Assembly: GCF_001612785.1 (NCBI RefSeq)
Contig: NZ_BDBC01000001.1
Span: 62,001 to 126,000 of the forward strand
DNA length: 64,000 nucleotides
Direction: 5' to 3'
Origin: Nocardia beijingensis NBRC 16342
GTDB lineage: Bacteria; Actinomycetota; Actinomycetes; Mycobacteriales; Mycobacteriaceae
The position numbers were made by a program, and so were the translations under genes. Shown one piece after another: positions 11,169-19,786 of the stretch (its first letter is position 1; each line of letters begins with the position of its first letter). The notes under the pieces were generated by a model, which was not told the DNA's origin, made no database searches, and was given only the letters and a program-made list of their open reading frames with translations.

Positions 11169-11972
11169 TCAGGAGTGCTCGGCGAAATAGGCGAGGATCG
11201 GTGCGAAGTCCCCGGCGAGTTCGCCGGGCACGATGACCTCGTCGATGCCGTACTTCTCCCGGCGGCGCTCGAGGATTTCGGCGGCGGCGGACGGTTCCGC
11301 GGGAATCATCCCCGCCGCGCCCGCGTCCGTGAGGGCGTCGGCGGTCGAGCCGAGCTTTGTCGCGGTCCAGATCGGCAGCCGTCGGCCGATGCCAACCACT
11401 TGATGGGTGAAGCACAGGGTGCGGTCGGTGGCCTCCCGCGCGGTGCGGACCAGTTCGGCCAGCTCCGCCTCGGTGGCTGCGGGCCCCGCGGCCAGCAGGA
11501 TGCGGTCGGCGACTCCCGCCGCGGTCGTCAGCATCTTGGGGCCGTTGGCGGCGACCACGACCGGCGGGGCGGGGTTCACTTCAGCGCGTACGGCGGCGAT
11601 GGTGTCGACCAGGCGCGCGCGTCGTTGCGCGGGCGAACCCCAGGACGCGCCGAGCCATTGCGCTTCGGCGGCGGCGCCGGGCCGTCCGGAGCCGATCCCG
11701 AGTTCGAAACGCCCGTCCGACAGCAATTGCAGGGCCGCCGTCTCCCTGACCGTCGCGGCGGGGGTGCGTAGCGGTGCGGCGAGAACGTTCGGGCGCAGCC
11801 GGACGGTGGTGGTGACGGCAGCCGCCGCGGCGAGAGCCGGGAACGGGGACGGGGTGAACCGGGTGTCCGGCAGCAGAATGGTCCGGTAGCCCTGCTGTTC
11901 GGCGGCGCTCGCGGCGCGCGCCCAGTCGGCTCCCGAACGCGGAGTGAGGACGATGCCGAAGGTCATGCTCAT
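11169..11972 (-). CDS. LLM-class (F420/FMN) oxidoreductase
   Basis: Luciferase-like monooxygenase fold, 267 aa, slightly short. Typical segments are MTFGIVLTPRSGADW, LLSDGRFELGIGSGRP near residue 85, and VVVAANGPKML near 150. In this genus such proteins usually use F420H2, but FMN cannot be excluded and the substrate is unknown. Last gene of a short reverse-strand pair with the SHOCT protein upstream. Confidence 0.8.
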   Translation of the reverse strand: MSMTFGIVLTPRSGADWARAASAAEQQGYRTILLPDTRFTPSPFPALAAAAAVTTTVRLRPNVLAAPLRTPAATVRETAALQLLSDGRFELGIGSGRPGAAAEAQWLGASWGSPAQRRARLVDTIAAVRAEVNPAPPVVVAANGPKMLTTAAGVADRILLAAGPAATEAELAELVRTAREATDRTLCFTHQVVGIGRRLPIWTATKLGSTADALTDAGAAGMIPAEPSAAAEILERRREKYGIDEVIVPGELAGDFAPILAYFAEHS

Positions 11973-11999
11973 GGTGGGATCTCCCGATCGTGCGGACCA

Positions 12000-12269
12000 T
12001 CAGCGCTTGCCGCCGCGCCGCGGTTCGGTCAGGACGGCGAGCCTGCCGCGGTACTGGTCCTCGGTGATCTCGCCGCGGGCGAACGCAGTGCGCAGCGCGC
12101 CGATACCGCTGCCGGGTCCGATGAACCGCCTCCGGGCCAGGAGCAGCACCACGACGACGGTCAGCCAGAACAGCAGCGGGAAAATCCAGAAGAGCGGCCA
12201 CGGCTGCCAGCGGCCGTCGTAGTGGTCGGCCAGAAAACCCACAGCTTCGGGGCGAGTGAAAATATTCAT
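12000..12269 (-). CDS. SHOCT-domain membrane protein
   Basis: 89 aa. One transmembrane helix (WPLFWIFPLLFWLTVVVVLL, about residues 21-40), a basic patch, then a C-terminal SHOCT motif (LRTAFARGEITEDQYRGRLAVL). SHOCT domains are short oligomerisation segments; function is unknown. Start ATG at 12269 chosen because the sequence before it looks non-coding. It lies 27 nt upstream of the LLM gene on the same strand. Confidence 0.7.
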   Translation of the reverse strand: MNIFTRPEAVGFLADHYDGRWQPWPLFWIFPLLFWLTVVVVLLLARRRFIGPGSGIGALRTAFARGEITEDQYRGRLAVLTEPRRGGKR

Positions 12270-12702
12270 GACGAAAGACTGCGCTCGAAGGCAGGCTGGG
12301 GGCATCGGTCGCGCGTCGGCACTCGGAATACGCCTGGAGACGTACGCGCGGAGTGCGCAAAGGCCTGCCCGCAGTGATTTACCAGTTATTTGCTAGACAT
12401 CAACAGGTGCGGAAATTCTAGTTCGCTGAAAAATTGCTGCCAGTCTAAATCGGAGGCGGGGAGACTCTGCGGCACTGTGCTGCCGCGCCGTGCGAGGAGG
12501 AGTATTCAGAGCTGAGGCACGGTAGTGCGCTGGTGGTCCTGGCCTTGGTGGCGTGACGAACAAACCGATGGTTCAATCGCGAACCACTGAATTCGACGTC
12601 GTTTGCCCGCGCTGGGTCGCCCCCCTACGGTCTCATTTCGGCGGGCCGCGCGCTGGTTCGTTCCGGTTCCTCCGGTAGGGCGATCGGACCCAAAGCGGCG
12701 GT
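12270..12702. other. 433-bp intergenic region with an AT-richer core
   Basis: No convincing gene. Positions 12375-12460 are clearly AT-richer than the surroundings, which is unusual here and would suit Lsr2 binding or promoters for the reverse-strand SHOCT-LLM pair. A 66-codon open frame on the minus strand at its right end has no ribosome site and looks spurious. Confidence 0.4.
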
Positions 12703-13395
12703 TCACTGCCAGCCGGGGCGGACCAGTCCGGATTCGTAAGCCATGACCACGAGCTGGGTGCGGTCCCTGGCGTGCAGTTTGGTGAGGATCCGGCTGACAT
12801 GGGTGCGGGCGGTCGCAGGGCTCAGATAGAGACGTTCGGCGATCTCCGCATTGGTGAGTCCTTCGGCGACGAGCGCCATCACCTCGCGTTCGCGGTCGGT
12901 GAGCTCGGCGAGAGTGGCCGGGGGCGGCGTCTTCGCGCGCGCGGAGAATTCCGCGATCAGCGTGCGGGTCACGCCGGGGGACAGCAGCGAGTCGCCGGCG
13001 GCGACCACGCGGACGGCGCGAACCAGATCGGCCGGCTCGGTGTGCTTGACCAGGAAGCCGGTCGCGCCGGAGCGCAGCGCCTCGAAGACGTACTCGTCGA
13101 GTTCGAAGGTGGTCAGCACTACCACGCGCACCTCGGTCAACGAAGGGTCCTCGGCGATCATGCGGGTGGCGGCCAAGCCGTCGAGGACGGGCATGCGGAT
13201 GTCCATCAGCACCACGTCGGGACGCAGACCGCGGGTCATGCGCACGGCCTGCTCGCCGTTGTCCGCCTCGCCGACCACCTCGATGCCGTCTTGGGCGTCC
13301 AGCAGCGCCACGAAACCGCCGCGCACCAACGCCTGATCATCGGCCACCAGCACCCGGATGTCGTCGGGCGGAACCGCGTCGTCGTGGTGGTGCAT
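12703..13395 (-). CDS. NarL/FixJ-family response regulator
   Basis: Receiver domain (about residues 12-130) with acidic pair DD at 19-20, phospho-acceptor Asp65 in LMDIRMP, Thr in VVLTTFE and Lys in GFLVKHTEP. The LuxR-type HTH (about 160-220) reads LTDREREVMALVAEGLTNAEI. 230 aa. AGGAG upstream fixes the ATG at 13395. The cognate kinase lies 34 nt upstream and the pair diverges from an ABC exporter that is a likely target. Confidence 0.93.
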   Translation of the reverse strand: MHHHDDAVPPDDIRVLVADDQALVRGGFVALLDAQDGIEVVGEADNGEQAVRMTRGLRPDVVLMDIRMPVLDGLAATRMIAEDPSLTEVRVVVLTTFELDEYVFEALRSGATGFLVKHTEPADLVRAVRVVAAGDSLLSPGVTRTLIAEFSARAKTPPPATLAELTDREREVMALVAEGLTNAEIAERLYLSPATARTHVSRILTKLHARDRTQLVVMAYESGLVRPGWQ

Positions 13396-13429
13396 CGAGT
13401 CTCCTGTGCCGTGGGGCCGACTCATTCCG

Positions 13430-14881
13430 TCAGGGCTGCGTGCGGCCGGCCGGGGTGCTCGGTCGTTCGGCGCTATCTGCGGGCAGGCCCGAGATGTCGG
13501 ATTCGGTCTCGCTGGGGCTGGTAGTGCCGGAACCTGTAGTCGCCGAGCGCGATGTTCCCGCACCCTGCCTCGCGGATTTCTCCCCGCTCGGCGCCGACGA
13601 CTCCGGTGCCGACCGGTCCCCGGACGCGCCGGGTTCGGGTGTTCGTGTGGGCAGCCGGGCCGCGACCCGGAATCCGCCGCTGGGCCGTGGGCCCGCGGTG
13701 AGGGCGCCGCCGAGGGCGTGGGTGCGCTCGCGCATGCCGATGATGCCGTTGCCGCCGCCGTTGCCGGAGCGCGACGGGGCGCTGGTCGGGCGGCTGTTGT
13801 CGACGGTGATGTCGACCGAGTCCGGGGTGTAGCGCACGGTCACCGCGGCGTCGGCGCCCGGCGCGTGCCGCAGCACGTTGGTCAGCGACTCCTGGATGAT
13901 GCGCGCCGCCGCCACGTCGATGACGCTGGGCAACTGCTGCGGAGTGCCGAGCACCCGGGTGGTGACGGTCAGTCCGGTGGTGCGGGGGCGCTGCAACAGT
14001 TCGTCCAAGTCGCCGATGCTCGGCGCGGGTGCGCGCGGGGCGGGCGGCGGCTCGGCCTCGGTCGAGGCGGTCTCCTCGGCCTCCGCGTCGGCCGTCGCCG
14101 ATTGTTCGCCGGGGGCCGTGGAGTCGCTTCCGGACCGGATCGTGTGCAGGAGCGCGTGCACCTCGGCGAGGGCGTCGCGGCTGGCGTTCTTGATCGCCGT
14201 GAGCGCCGTCTCCGCCTGCTCGGGGCGTTTGTCGAGCAGTTCCAGCGCCACCGAGGACTGCACATTGATCATCGACAGGCTGTGCGCCAGCACGTCGTGC
14301 AGCTCACGGGCGATGGCGAGACGCTCTTCGCTGGCCCGCCGCTCGCGCTGCGCTTCCTCGTCCCTGCGCGCGGCCTCGGCGCGCTGCCCGCGCGCGACGA
14401 GCACGGCCTTGCGCTGCCGGATGCCCTCGGCCACCAGCAGCAGCACGGCCAGCCACGCCATCAGGGCGAACACCTGCCACAGGTTCGCGGGGCGGTCGAG
14501 CAGTGCGGGCAGCGGCCAGACCAGCGCCAGATACCCGAGCGGAACGAGAGGGTAAGTCCACCACCGTGATCCGCTGCTGCCTGCGGTCAGAAAGGCGACG
14601 ACCAACGAGACGAAGATCGGTCCGTACCCGTAGCCGCGCAGGAAGAACGCCACGCAGACGGCCAGGACGACGATCAGCACGGGCAGCGGCTGCGCGCGCC
14701 GCCAGATCAGCGCCACGGGGCCGGCCAGCAACAGCAGGTAGCCGAGCACATCCAGGGAGTGCACTCCGGTCTGCCGCATATTCGCGAAAGTGCCTCCGAC
14801 CAACTGAACCGCGGCGACGACGAGCGCGACGCCCCAATCCCAGCCGACCGAACTCCGATCTGTCATCCCTGCCACCCGCAC
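13430..14881 (-). CDS. NarL-type sensor histidine kinase
   Basis: Four or five N-terminal membrane helices (residues 15-150), then a HisKA_3 dimerisation domain with phospho-His195 in RELHDVLAHSLSMI, then an HATPase with GIIGMRERTHALGG near 390. An acidic/Pro-rich insert of about 40 residues (250-290) separates DHp and ATPase. About 70 Ser/Thr/Pro-rich residues follow the catalytic domain, which is unusual. TAGGCT lies 6 nt before the GTG at 14881, favouring a leaderless start there; ATG at 14866 with GGTGG upstream is the alternative. Confidence 0.92.
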   Translation of the reverse strand: MRVAGMTDRSSVGWDWGVALVVAAVQLVGGTFANMRQTGVHSLDVLGYLLLLAGPVALIWRRAQPLPVLIVVLAVCVAFFLRGYGYGPIFVSLVVAFLTAGSSGSRWWTYPLVPLGYLALVWPLPALLDRPANLWQVFALMAWLAVLLLVAEGIRQRKAVLVARGQRAEAARRDEEAQRERRASEERLAIARELHDVLAHSLSMINVQSSVALELLDKRPEQAETALTAIKNASRDALAEVHALLHTIRSGSDSTAPGEQSATADAEAEETASTEAEPPPAPRAPAPSIGDLDELLQRPRTTGLTVTTRVLGTPQQLPSVIDVAAARIIQESLTNVLRHAPGADAAVTVRYTPDSVDITVDNSRPTSAPSRSGNGGGNGIIGMRERTHALGGALTAGPRPSGGFRVAARLPTRTPEPGASGDRSAPESSAPSGEKSARQGAGTSRSATTGSGTTSPSETESDISGLPADSAERPSTPAGRTQP

Positions 14882-15083
14882 CCACGTAGCCTATGCGGCC
14901 CGGTCGTGATCCGACGTCCGCCTGGGAACGTATTTCGCGTGAATTGCGCCGATTCGGCGGCCGGCAGACGGTTGCGGCAGCTCCGCACCAGCCGATCCGG
15001 GCCGAGCCGTCGTTCCGGTTACGTATGCCGATCGTCGCCCGGCGACGGATGTCCGCGCCGGGCCCGCGGCGGATTCTCGATGC

Positions 15084-15986
15084 ATGGCAGATTCGATCGT
15101 GGTCACCCGAGGGTTGACCAAACGCTACGGGGAGCACACCGCTGTCGACGACGTGAACATGAGCGTCGCGTCCGGCGAGATCTACGGCTTCCTCGGCCCG
15201 AACGGCGCGGGCAAGACCACCACCCTGCGCATGCTGGCCGGGCTGATCCGTCCGAGCGAGGGCACGGCCACCGTCGCCGGGCATCGGCCCGGTGATCCCG
15301 CTGTGGTGCGCCGGATCGGCGTTCTCATCGAGGGACCCGGCTTCTATCCCTACCTCTCCGGCCGGGACAACCTGCGCGTGCTCGCCGAATATCGCGGCCT
15401 CGGGCGGGCGGAGGTCGAGGACACGCTGGAGCGAGTCGGGCTGGCCGGCCGCGGCGAGGACAAGTACCGCACCTATTCGCTGGGCATGAAACAGCGTCTC
15501 GGCGTCGGCGCGGCACTACTGGGCGACCCCGATCTGCTCATTCTGGACGAGCCGACCAATGGCCTCGATCCCGCCGGGATGGCCGAAATGCGTGAGCTGA
15601 TCACCACTTCGGCCGCCGAGGGCCGCACTGTGCTGTTGTCCAGCCACATGCTCAGCGAAGTCCAGGCGATCTGCGACCGGGTCGGGGTGATCTCGCAAGG
15701 CAGGCTGCGCACCGAGGCGACGGTCGCGCAGTTGCGCGGCAACTCGTCACTGCTGCTGCGGGCCGAGCCGCTGGAGGTGGCCCTGCCCGCGGTGCGACGG
15801 CTGGCCGGTGCGGGCTCGGCGCTGCCGACCGCGAACGGCATCCGGATCGAGTCGGACACCGTCACCGCGCCCGAGGTGGCGCGTGCGGTCGTGGCGGCGG
15901 GGGCGGATCTGCTGGAGCTGCGGGTCGACGGGAAGTCCCTCGAGGAAGTGTTCTTCGAGATGACGGGCTGGGAGGCCGCGCGATGA
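15084..15986 (+). CDS. ABC transporter ATP-binding protein
   Basis: 300 aa, BcrA/CcmA-type ATPase. Walker A GPNGAGKT near residue 40, signature YSLGMKQRL near 133, Walker B DLLILDEP near 153, switch His in LLSSHMLSE near 190. The C-terminal 80 residues are the accessory domain of this type. Pairs with the overlapping permease to form an exporter of drugs, peptides or lipids. Divergent from the two-component system, as in many bacitracin-like or cell-envelope stress modules. Confidence 0.9.
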   Translation: MADSIVVTRGLTKRYGEHTAVDDVNMSVASGEIYGFLGPNGAGKTTTLRMLAGLIRPSEGTATVAGHRPGDPAVVRRIGVLIEGPGFYPYLSGRDNLRVLAEYRGLGRAEVEDTLERVGLAGRGEDKYRTYSLGMKQRLGVGAALLGDPDLLILDEPTNGLDPAGMAEMRELITTSAAEGRTVLLSSHMLSEVQAICDRVGVISQGRLRTEATVAQLRGNSSLLLRAEPLEVALPAVRRLAGAGSALPTANGIRIESDTVTAPEVARAVVAAGADLLELRVDGKSLEEVFFEMTGWEAAR

Positions 15987-16846
15987 CGGGCATGGCGATC
16001 CGCGATCTGATCGCGAGCGCGAAGGCCGAGATGCTGCGGCTGCGCAAGTGGCCCGCGTTCTGGATCGTCCTCGGAACGTGGATTCTGCTGAATCTCACGT
16101 TCGCCTATCTGTTCAACTATCTGGCCTATACCTCCGGCGAATCCAGCCGGATGTCCAACGGATTGCCGCGCGAGGTGTTGCTGCAACAGATGCTGCCCGC
16201 CGCGGTGCCCGAAGTGTTCACCCAAGGTATGGCCATGTTCGGCGGCGCGCTGATGCTTATCCTCGGCGCGCTGACCGTGGGCAGCGGATACGGCTGGGGA
16301 ACCTGGAAAACCGTGTTCACCCAGGGGCCTTCGCGAGTGCAGGCGGTCGCCGCAGTAGTGCTGAGTCTCACGGCCGTGGTGGTGGCGCTGGTGTGCGCGG
16401 CATTCGTCGCCGACATCGCAGTCGCCGCGCTGATCGCGGCGTCCCAGTCTCAGGCGCTCACGTTGCCCGGATGGGATCGGTCGCTGCTCGGAATCCTGAC
16501 CGGCGTCGCCATTCTCGGTATGTGGACACTGGCGGGGGCGCTGATCGGCGCCATCGCCCGCGGGCCTGCGCTCGCGGTGGGGCTCGGCCTGGTCTGGGTG
16601 CTGGTGGTGGAGAACCTGTTGCGCGGCGTCGCCGGGATCTTCGCGCCGATCGAAGTGGTCACCGATCACCTGCCCGGCACGGCGGCCGGGTCGCTGGCGG
16701 GCGCGATGCGCACCGTCGACGGTCCCGCCACGCCCGGTGTGCTGCACGTCCTTTCGCGAACGGAATCGCTGGTGGTGCTGGCCGCCTATCTAATGCTGTT
16801 CGCGGTCGGCACGATCTGGCTGATACGCGGACGCGATCTGGTGTGA
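15983..16846 (+). CDS. ABC-2 type transporter permease
   Basis: 287 aa with six predicted membrane helices. The ATG overlaps the ATPase stop (ATGA), giving coupled translation. Conserved features are the amphipathic N-terminus (LIASAKAEMLRLRKWPAFW) and an ABC-2 core. Substrate unknown. It ends just before a 17-bp hairpin shared with the convergent TetR gene. Confidence 0.85.
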   Translation: MTGMAIRDLIASAKAEMLRLRKWPAFWIVLGTWILLNLTFAYLFNYLAYTSGESSRMSNGLPREVLLQQMLPAAVPEVFTQGMAMFGGALMLILGALTVGSGYGWGTWKTVFTQGPSRVQAVAAVVLSLTAVVVALVCAAFVADIAVAALIAASQSQALTLPGWDRSLLGILTGVAILGMWTLAGALIGAIARGPALAVGLGLVWVLVVENLLRGVAGIFAPIEVVTDHLPGTAAGSLAGAMRTVDGPATPGVLHVLSRTESLVVLAAYLMLFAVGTIWLIRGRDLV

Positions 16847-16860
16847 ACGACGAGGGGTGG

Positions 16861-16897
16861 CGAAACCGGCGGTGGATGTCATCCACCGCCGGTTTCG
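16861..16897. terminator. Bidirectional terminator with a TetR stop codon in its loop
   Basis: A perfect 17-bp stem (16861-16877 with 16881-16897) and a 3-nt loop. The TGA of the reverse-strand TetR gene (16879-16881) sits in the loop, so the hairpin overlaps coding sequence. It ends the ABC operon on one strand and tetR on the other. Confidence 0.85.
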
Positions 16898-17523
16898 TCG
16901 TTCATGGACATCACCCGAGGCCCGAGAACGGCTTCGGCGATCGCGCGCAGCGCGTCGGTGATCTGTCCTGAGGTCAGCCCGCGCTCCCGTTGCTGTCGGT
17001 AGACCTCCGCTGCCAGCGGTGCGAGCAGCGGGTCGACCAGAGCGTCCGGTTCGCGAATTCCCGCCGCGACCAACAGTCCTCGCACGTGCGCGTACCAGAA
17101 TCCGTAAGCGCCGGTCGCGAAGCGGGCTCCGCCGACTTCGGCGCCCAGCACCAGATGTGCGTGGGCATCGAGTAATTCGACCATCGCGGCGTAGAACGCG
17201 GCCAGCCGCTGCGCGGCGGGAGCGCCGGGACCCAGCGGCGGCGGGCCCGAGAGCAGTTTCTCTTGCAACGTTCGCTCGTGTTCGTCCAACAGGGCCATCG
17301 CGACCGAGTGGGTGTCGGGATAACGCCGATAGAGGGTGCCGCGGCCGACACCGGCGGCTTTCGCGATGTCGTCCATCGTCACCGTGCGCGGGTCGCGGTT
17401 GGCGAACAACTCCGCGGCGGCGGCGAGCACTTTGGCGCGGTTGCGTGCGGCGTCCGCGCGTTCCGGCGCGGACGCCGACCGGCCCGGCCCTTGACCGGCG
17501 AGCAGGTCGGATCGGGGTTCCAT
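16879..17523 (-). CDS. TetR-family repressor of the azoreductase-exporter operon
   Basis: 214 aa. The N-terminal HTH reads TMDDIAKAAGVGRGTLYRRYP near residue 55; the C-terminal ligand domain is variable. It diverges from the azoreductase and SMR exporter genes, and a palindrome covers the promoters, so it likely represses them and itself. TACAGT (17530-17535, minus strand) ends 6 nt before the ATG, consistent with leaderless translation. Confidence 0.9.
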   Translation of the reverse strand: MEPRSDLLAGQGPGRSASAPERADAARNRAKVLAAAAELFANRDPRTVTMDDIAKAAGVGRGTLYRRYPDTHSVAMALLDEHERTLQEKLLSGPPPLGPGAPAAQRLAAFYAAMVELLDAHAHLVLGAEVGGARFATGAYGFWYAHVRGLLVAAGIREPDALVDPLLAPLAAEVYRQQRERGLTSGQITDALRAIAEAVLGPRVMSMNDETGGG

Positions 17524-17552
17524 GCCGTGACTGTAGCCGATTCCGAAGGAAC

Positions 17553-17605
17553 TGGACAATGTGTCCACTTTGGTCGTATGGTTGGCCCGTCGAAAGAAGT
17601 GGACA
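17553..17605. promoter_or_regulatory. TetR operator and azoreductase promoter
   Basis: Palindrome TGGACAATGTGTCCA at 17553-17567. The right half extended, TGTCCACTT (17562-17570), is repeated inverted as AAGTGGACA at 17597-17605, so the two operators flank the promoter. For the forward genes, -35 TGGACA (17553-17558), an 18-nt spacer and -10 TATGGT (17577-17582) are embedded in this arrangement. Binding by the adjacent TetR is inferred. Confidence 0.6.
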
Positions 17606-17633
17606 TCTCGTCCGGTTATTCGGAGGTTCGATC

Positions 17634-18281
17634 ATGAGCACCTTGTTGCACCTCGACGCCAGCGCCCGGCCGCGGTCGATCAGCCGGGAATTGAGCGCCG
17701 CTTTCGCGGACACGTGGCGCGTACGGCATCCGGACGGCCGCTATCACTACCGTGACCTCGCCGCGGAGCCGGTGCCTTTCATCGGGGAGGCGTGGACCCA
17801 GCTGTGCGACGCCGTGCTCGCCCTGCCGAGCACGGATCCCGAACGGCTCGGCGAATTGGTGCGCACTCCGGAACAGGCCGCCGCGTGGGAGGTCGTCGAG
17901 CCGCTGCTGGCCGAGCTGCTCGCGGCGGACGTGATCCTGATCGGCACCCCGATGTACAACTACTCGATCCCGGCCTCGCTCAAAGCCTGGCTGGACCAGG
18001 TGACCTTTCCGCGAATGTCGCTGGGACACCGGCGGTTCGTCGTGACGAGCGCGCGTGGCGGCGCCTATTCGCCCGGCGCTCCCAAAGCGGCCTATGACTA
18101 TCAAGAACGCTTCTTGCGTGATTTCTTCGCGGGCCATTTCGGGGTGTCCGACACCGTTTTCGTGCACGCGGAGTTGGCCAACTCGCGCCAGGACCCGGCA
18201 TTGGCACACTTGCGCGCCGAGCACGACAGGTCCCACGCTCACGCTCTGGCGACCGCACGTGACCTGGCCCGGGAGTACTGA
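17634..18281 (+). CDS. FMN-dependent NAD(P)H azoreductase
   Basis: 215 aa flavodoxin-like quinone/azo reductase. The FMN phosphate loop is LHLDASARPRSISREL at the N-terminus; GTPMYNYSIPASLKAWLDQV near residue 103 is the AzoR signature. Likely reduces quinones or azo and nitro compounds by two electrons. CGGAGG at 17621-17626 precedes the ATG. First gene of a two-gene operon with the SMR exporter. Confidence 0.88.
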   Translation: MSTLLHLDASARPRSISRELSAAFADTWRVRHPDGRYHYRDLAAEPVPFIGEAWTQLCDAVLALPSTDPERLGELVRTPEQAAAWEVVEPLLAELLAADVILIGTPMYNYSIPASLKAWLDQVTFPRMSLGHRRFVVTSARGGAYSPGAPKAAYDYQERFLRDFFAGHFGVSDTVFVHAELANSRQDPALAHLRAEHDRSHAHALATARDLAREY

Positions 18282-18282
18282 C

Positions 18283-18603
18283 ATGAACTGGGTGGTCCTC
18301 GCCGCCGCCGGATTGGTGGAGATCGTCTGGTCGCAGAGCATCAAACCGACCGAGAATTTCACCAGGCTCGTCCCGACCCTGATTTGTTTCGTTCTCGGCG
18401 CCACCGCCGTGTACCTGCTGTCGCGCGCCATGCAGACCCTGCCGGTGGGCACCGCCTACGCCGTGTTCACCGGCATCGGCGCGCTCGGCGCGATCACCCT
18501 CGGCATCGTGGTCCACAAAGACCCGCTCGGTGCGGGGCGGTTGCTGGCGCTCGCCCTGATCCTCGGCGGGATCGTGCTGGCGCGGATCACGAATCCGGAG
18601 TAG
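18283..18603 (+). CDS. Small multidrug resistance exporter, SugE/Gdx-like
   Basis: 106 aa, four helices. Glu13 and Trp16 in AGLVEIVWSQSIK and the LPVGTAYAVFTGIGALG segment place it with the guanidinium exporters (Gdx/SugE) rather than EmrE. Recalled Gdx pocket residues Ser42 and Trp62 appear as Ala42 and Phe62 here, while Tyr59 is kept, so the cargo may differ, for example quaternary ammonium cations. No guanidine riboswitch is seen; control is by TetR. Starts 1 nt after the azoreductase stop. Confidence 0.88.
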   Translation: MNWVVLAAAGLVEIVWSQSIKPTENFTRLVPTLICFVLGATAVYLLSRAMQTLPVGTAYAVFTGIGALGAITLGIVVHKDPLGAGRLLALALILGGIVLARITNPE

Positions 18604-18768
18604 GACAACGCGGATTCGTCTGGCGCGCCGCGGGTTTACCGCGCGAAGCGCACGACGTGGGCGCGTGGCGCGCGAAGTCGACCCGATCGCCGAACCGGTG
18701 GGCCGGGGCGAGCCGGCCGGGGTAGGTTCGTGCTGAATCGTCAAACGATCATCGGCGAAAGGACCGTG

Positions 18769-19209
18769 ATGCCCACACGTACCGCGCGTACTGCCTGGAC
18801 CGGCACCCTGCAGGAGGGTTCGGGACAGGTCGAACTGGCCAGTTCCGGGGTCGGTAAGTACGACGTGTCGTTCCCCAAGCGTTCCGCCGAGGAGGCCGAC
18901 GGCACCACCAGCCCGGAGGAGCTGATCGCTGCCGCGCACTCGTCCTGCTACGCGATGGCGCTGTCGGCGCAGATCGGCAACGCGGGCGGCACGCCGGAGA
19001 GCTTGGACGTCACCGCCGACGTGACCCTCGGCCCCGATCCGGCGGGCGGCTTCCGGATCACCGGCATCGAGCTGACCGTCCGCGGTCGCGTCTCCGGCAT
19101 CGACGCCGACGCGTTCCAGGCCGCCGCCGAGGCCGCCAAGGCGGGCTGCCCCGTCAGCAAGGCGCTCGCCGGCGTCGACCACATCACCCTCGACGCCGCT
19201 CTCGCGTAG
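18769..19209 (+). CDS. OsmC/Ohr-family peroxiredoxin
   Basis: 146 aa, OsmC subtype. Two reactive Cys are visible: AAHSSCYAMAL near residue 64 and AAKAGCPVSKAL near 127. Reduces organic hydroperoxides, usually with lipoyl or mycothiol systems. GAAAGGA precedes the ATG at 18769. TAGGTT at 18723-18728 may be the -10. Stands alone, with its own terminator. Confidence 0.92.
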   Translation: MPTRTARTAWTGTLQEGSGQVELASSGVGKYDVSFPKRSAEEADGTTSPEELIAAAHSSCYAMALSAQIGNAGGTPESLDVTADVTLGPDPAGGFRITGIELTVRGRVSGIDADAFQAAAEAAKAGCPVSKALAGVDHITLDAALA

Positions 19210-19219
19210 CGCGCCCACT

Positions 19220-19257
19220 GGTTTCGTGCCCCTCTCCCAGGTGCGGGGCACGAAACC
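19220..19257. terminator. Bidirectional terminator
   Basis: A perfect 13-bp stem GGTTTCGTGCCCC (19220-19232) with 19245-19257 and a 12-nt loop, between the convergent osmC and membrane-protein genes. Confidence 0.8.
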
Positions 19258-19268
19258 GGTGTGCGGAG

Positions 19269-19751
19269 TCAGCGTTCGCGGAAGTATCGGCGGGCGGAGC
19301 GGGTGTAGAGAGCCGGGATGGCGATCAGTACGGCTACGACGTGAACGGTGCGAAGCGTCGCGAGCAGCAAGGCCAGGGGTGAGGCGTCCCGGAAGAGATC
19401 GCGGAATTCGTTCGCGGACATGGCCGCGGCGAGCGGCTCGATGATCAGGGACAGCAGACCGAACACGCCGATGCCGACGGTGATCAGCAGGCGGGCCCAG
19501 CGGTCGCCGCGGGTCATCCGCACCGCGACGGCCAGCACCAGCAGATAGATCGCGATGCGCAGGCCCAACCCGGTCGCCAGGCTCGTCGGGTCGGCCGTCG
19601 GGAAATCGCGGGCGGCCCGCGCGATCGCCTCGGCGGCACCCGCGACCAATGCTACGACCAGAGCGTTGAACGCGACGCCGACCGCGGGCGGCGGTCCGGA
19701 AGGGGCGGCACGCAGCGATGCGGGCCAGACGGAAAAGGCAGTGCCGGTCAT
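19269..19751 (-). CDS. Four-helix membrane protein of unknown function
   Basis: 160 aa with hydrophobic segments near residues 22-44, 62-82, 90-110 and 128-148. I do not recognise the family. It follows cbtA by 35 nt on the same strand and may share its transcript, but no metal-binding residues are visible. Confidence 0.6.
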   Translation of the reverse strand: MTGTAFSVWPASLRAAPSGPPPAVGVAFNALVVALVAGAAEAIARAARDFPTADPTSLATGLGLRIAIYLLVLAVAVRMTRGDRWARLLITVGIGVFGLLSLIIEPLAAAMSANEFRDLFRDASPLALLLATLRTVHVVAVLIAIPALYTRSARRYFRER

Positions 19752-19786
19752 GGGACCGACACTGCCTCAATGCTTCCGAACGCGAA

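Noticed and set aside
12506..12706. 66-codon minus-strand frame
   Set aside because: No ribosome site or promoter, very basic, overlaps the regulator's 3' end.
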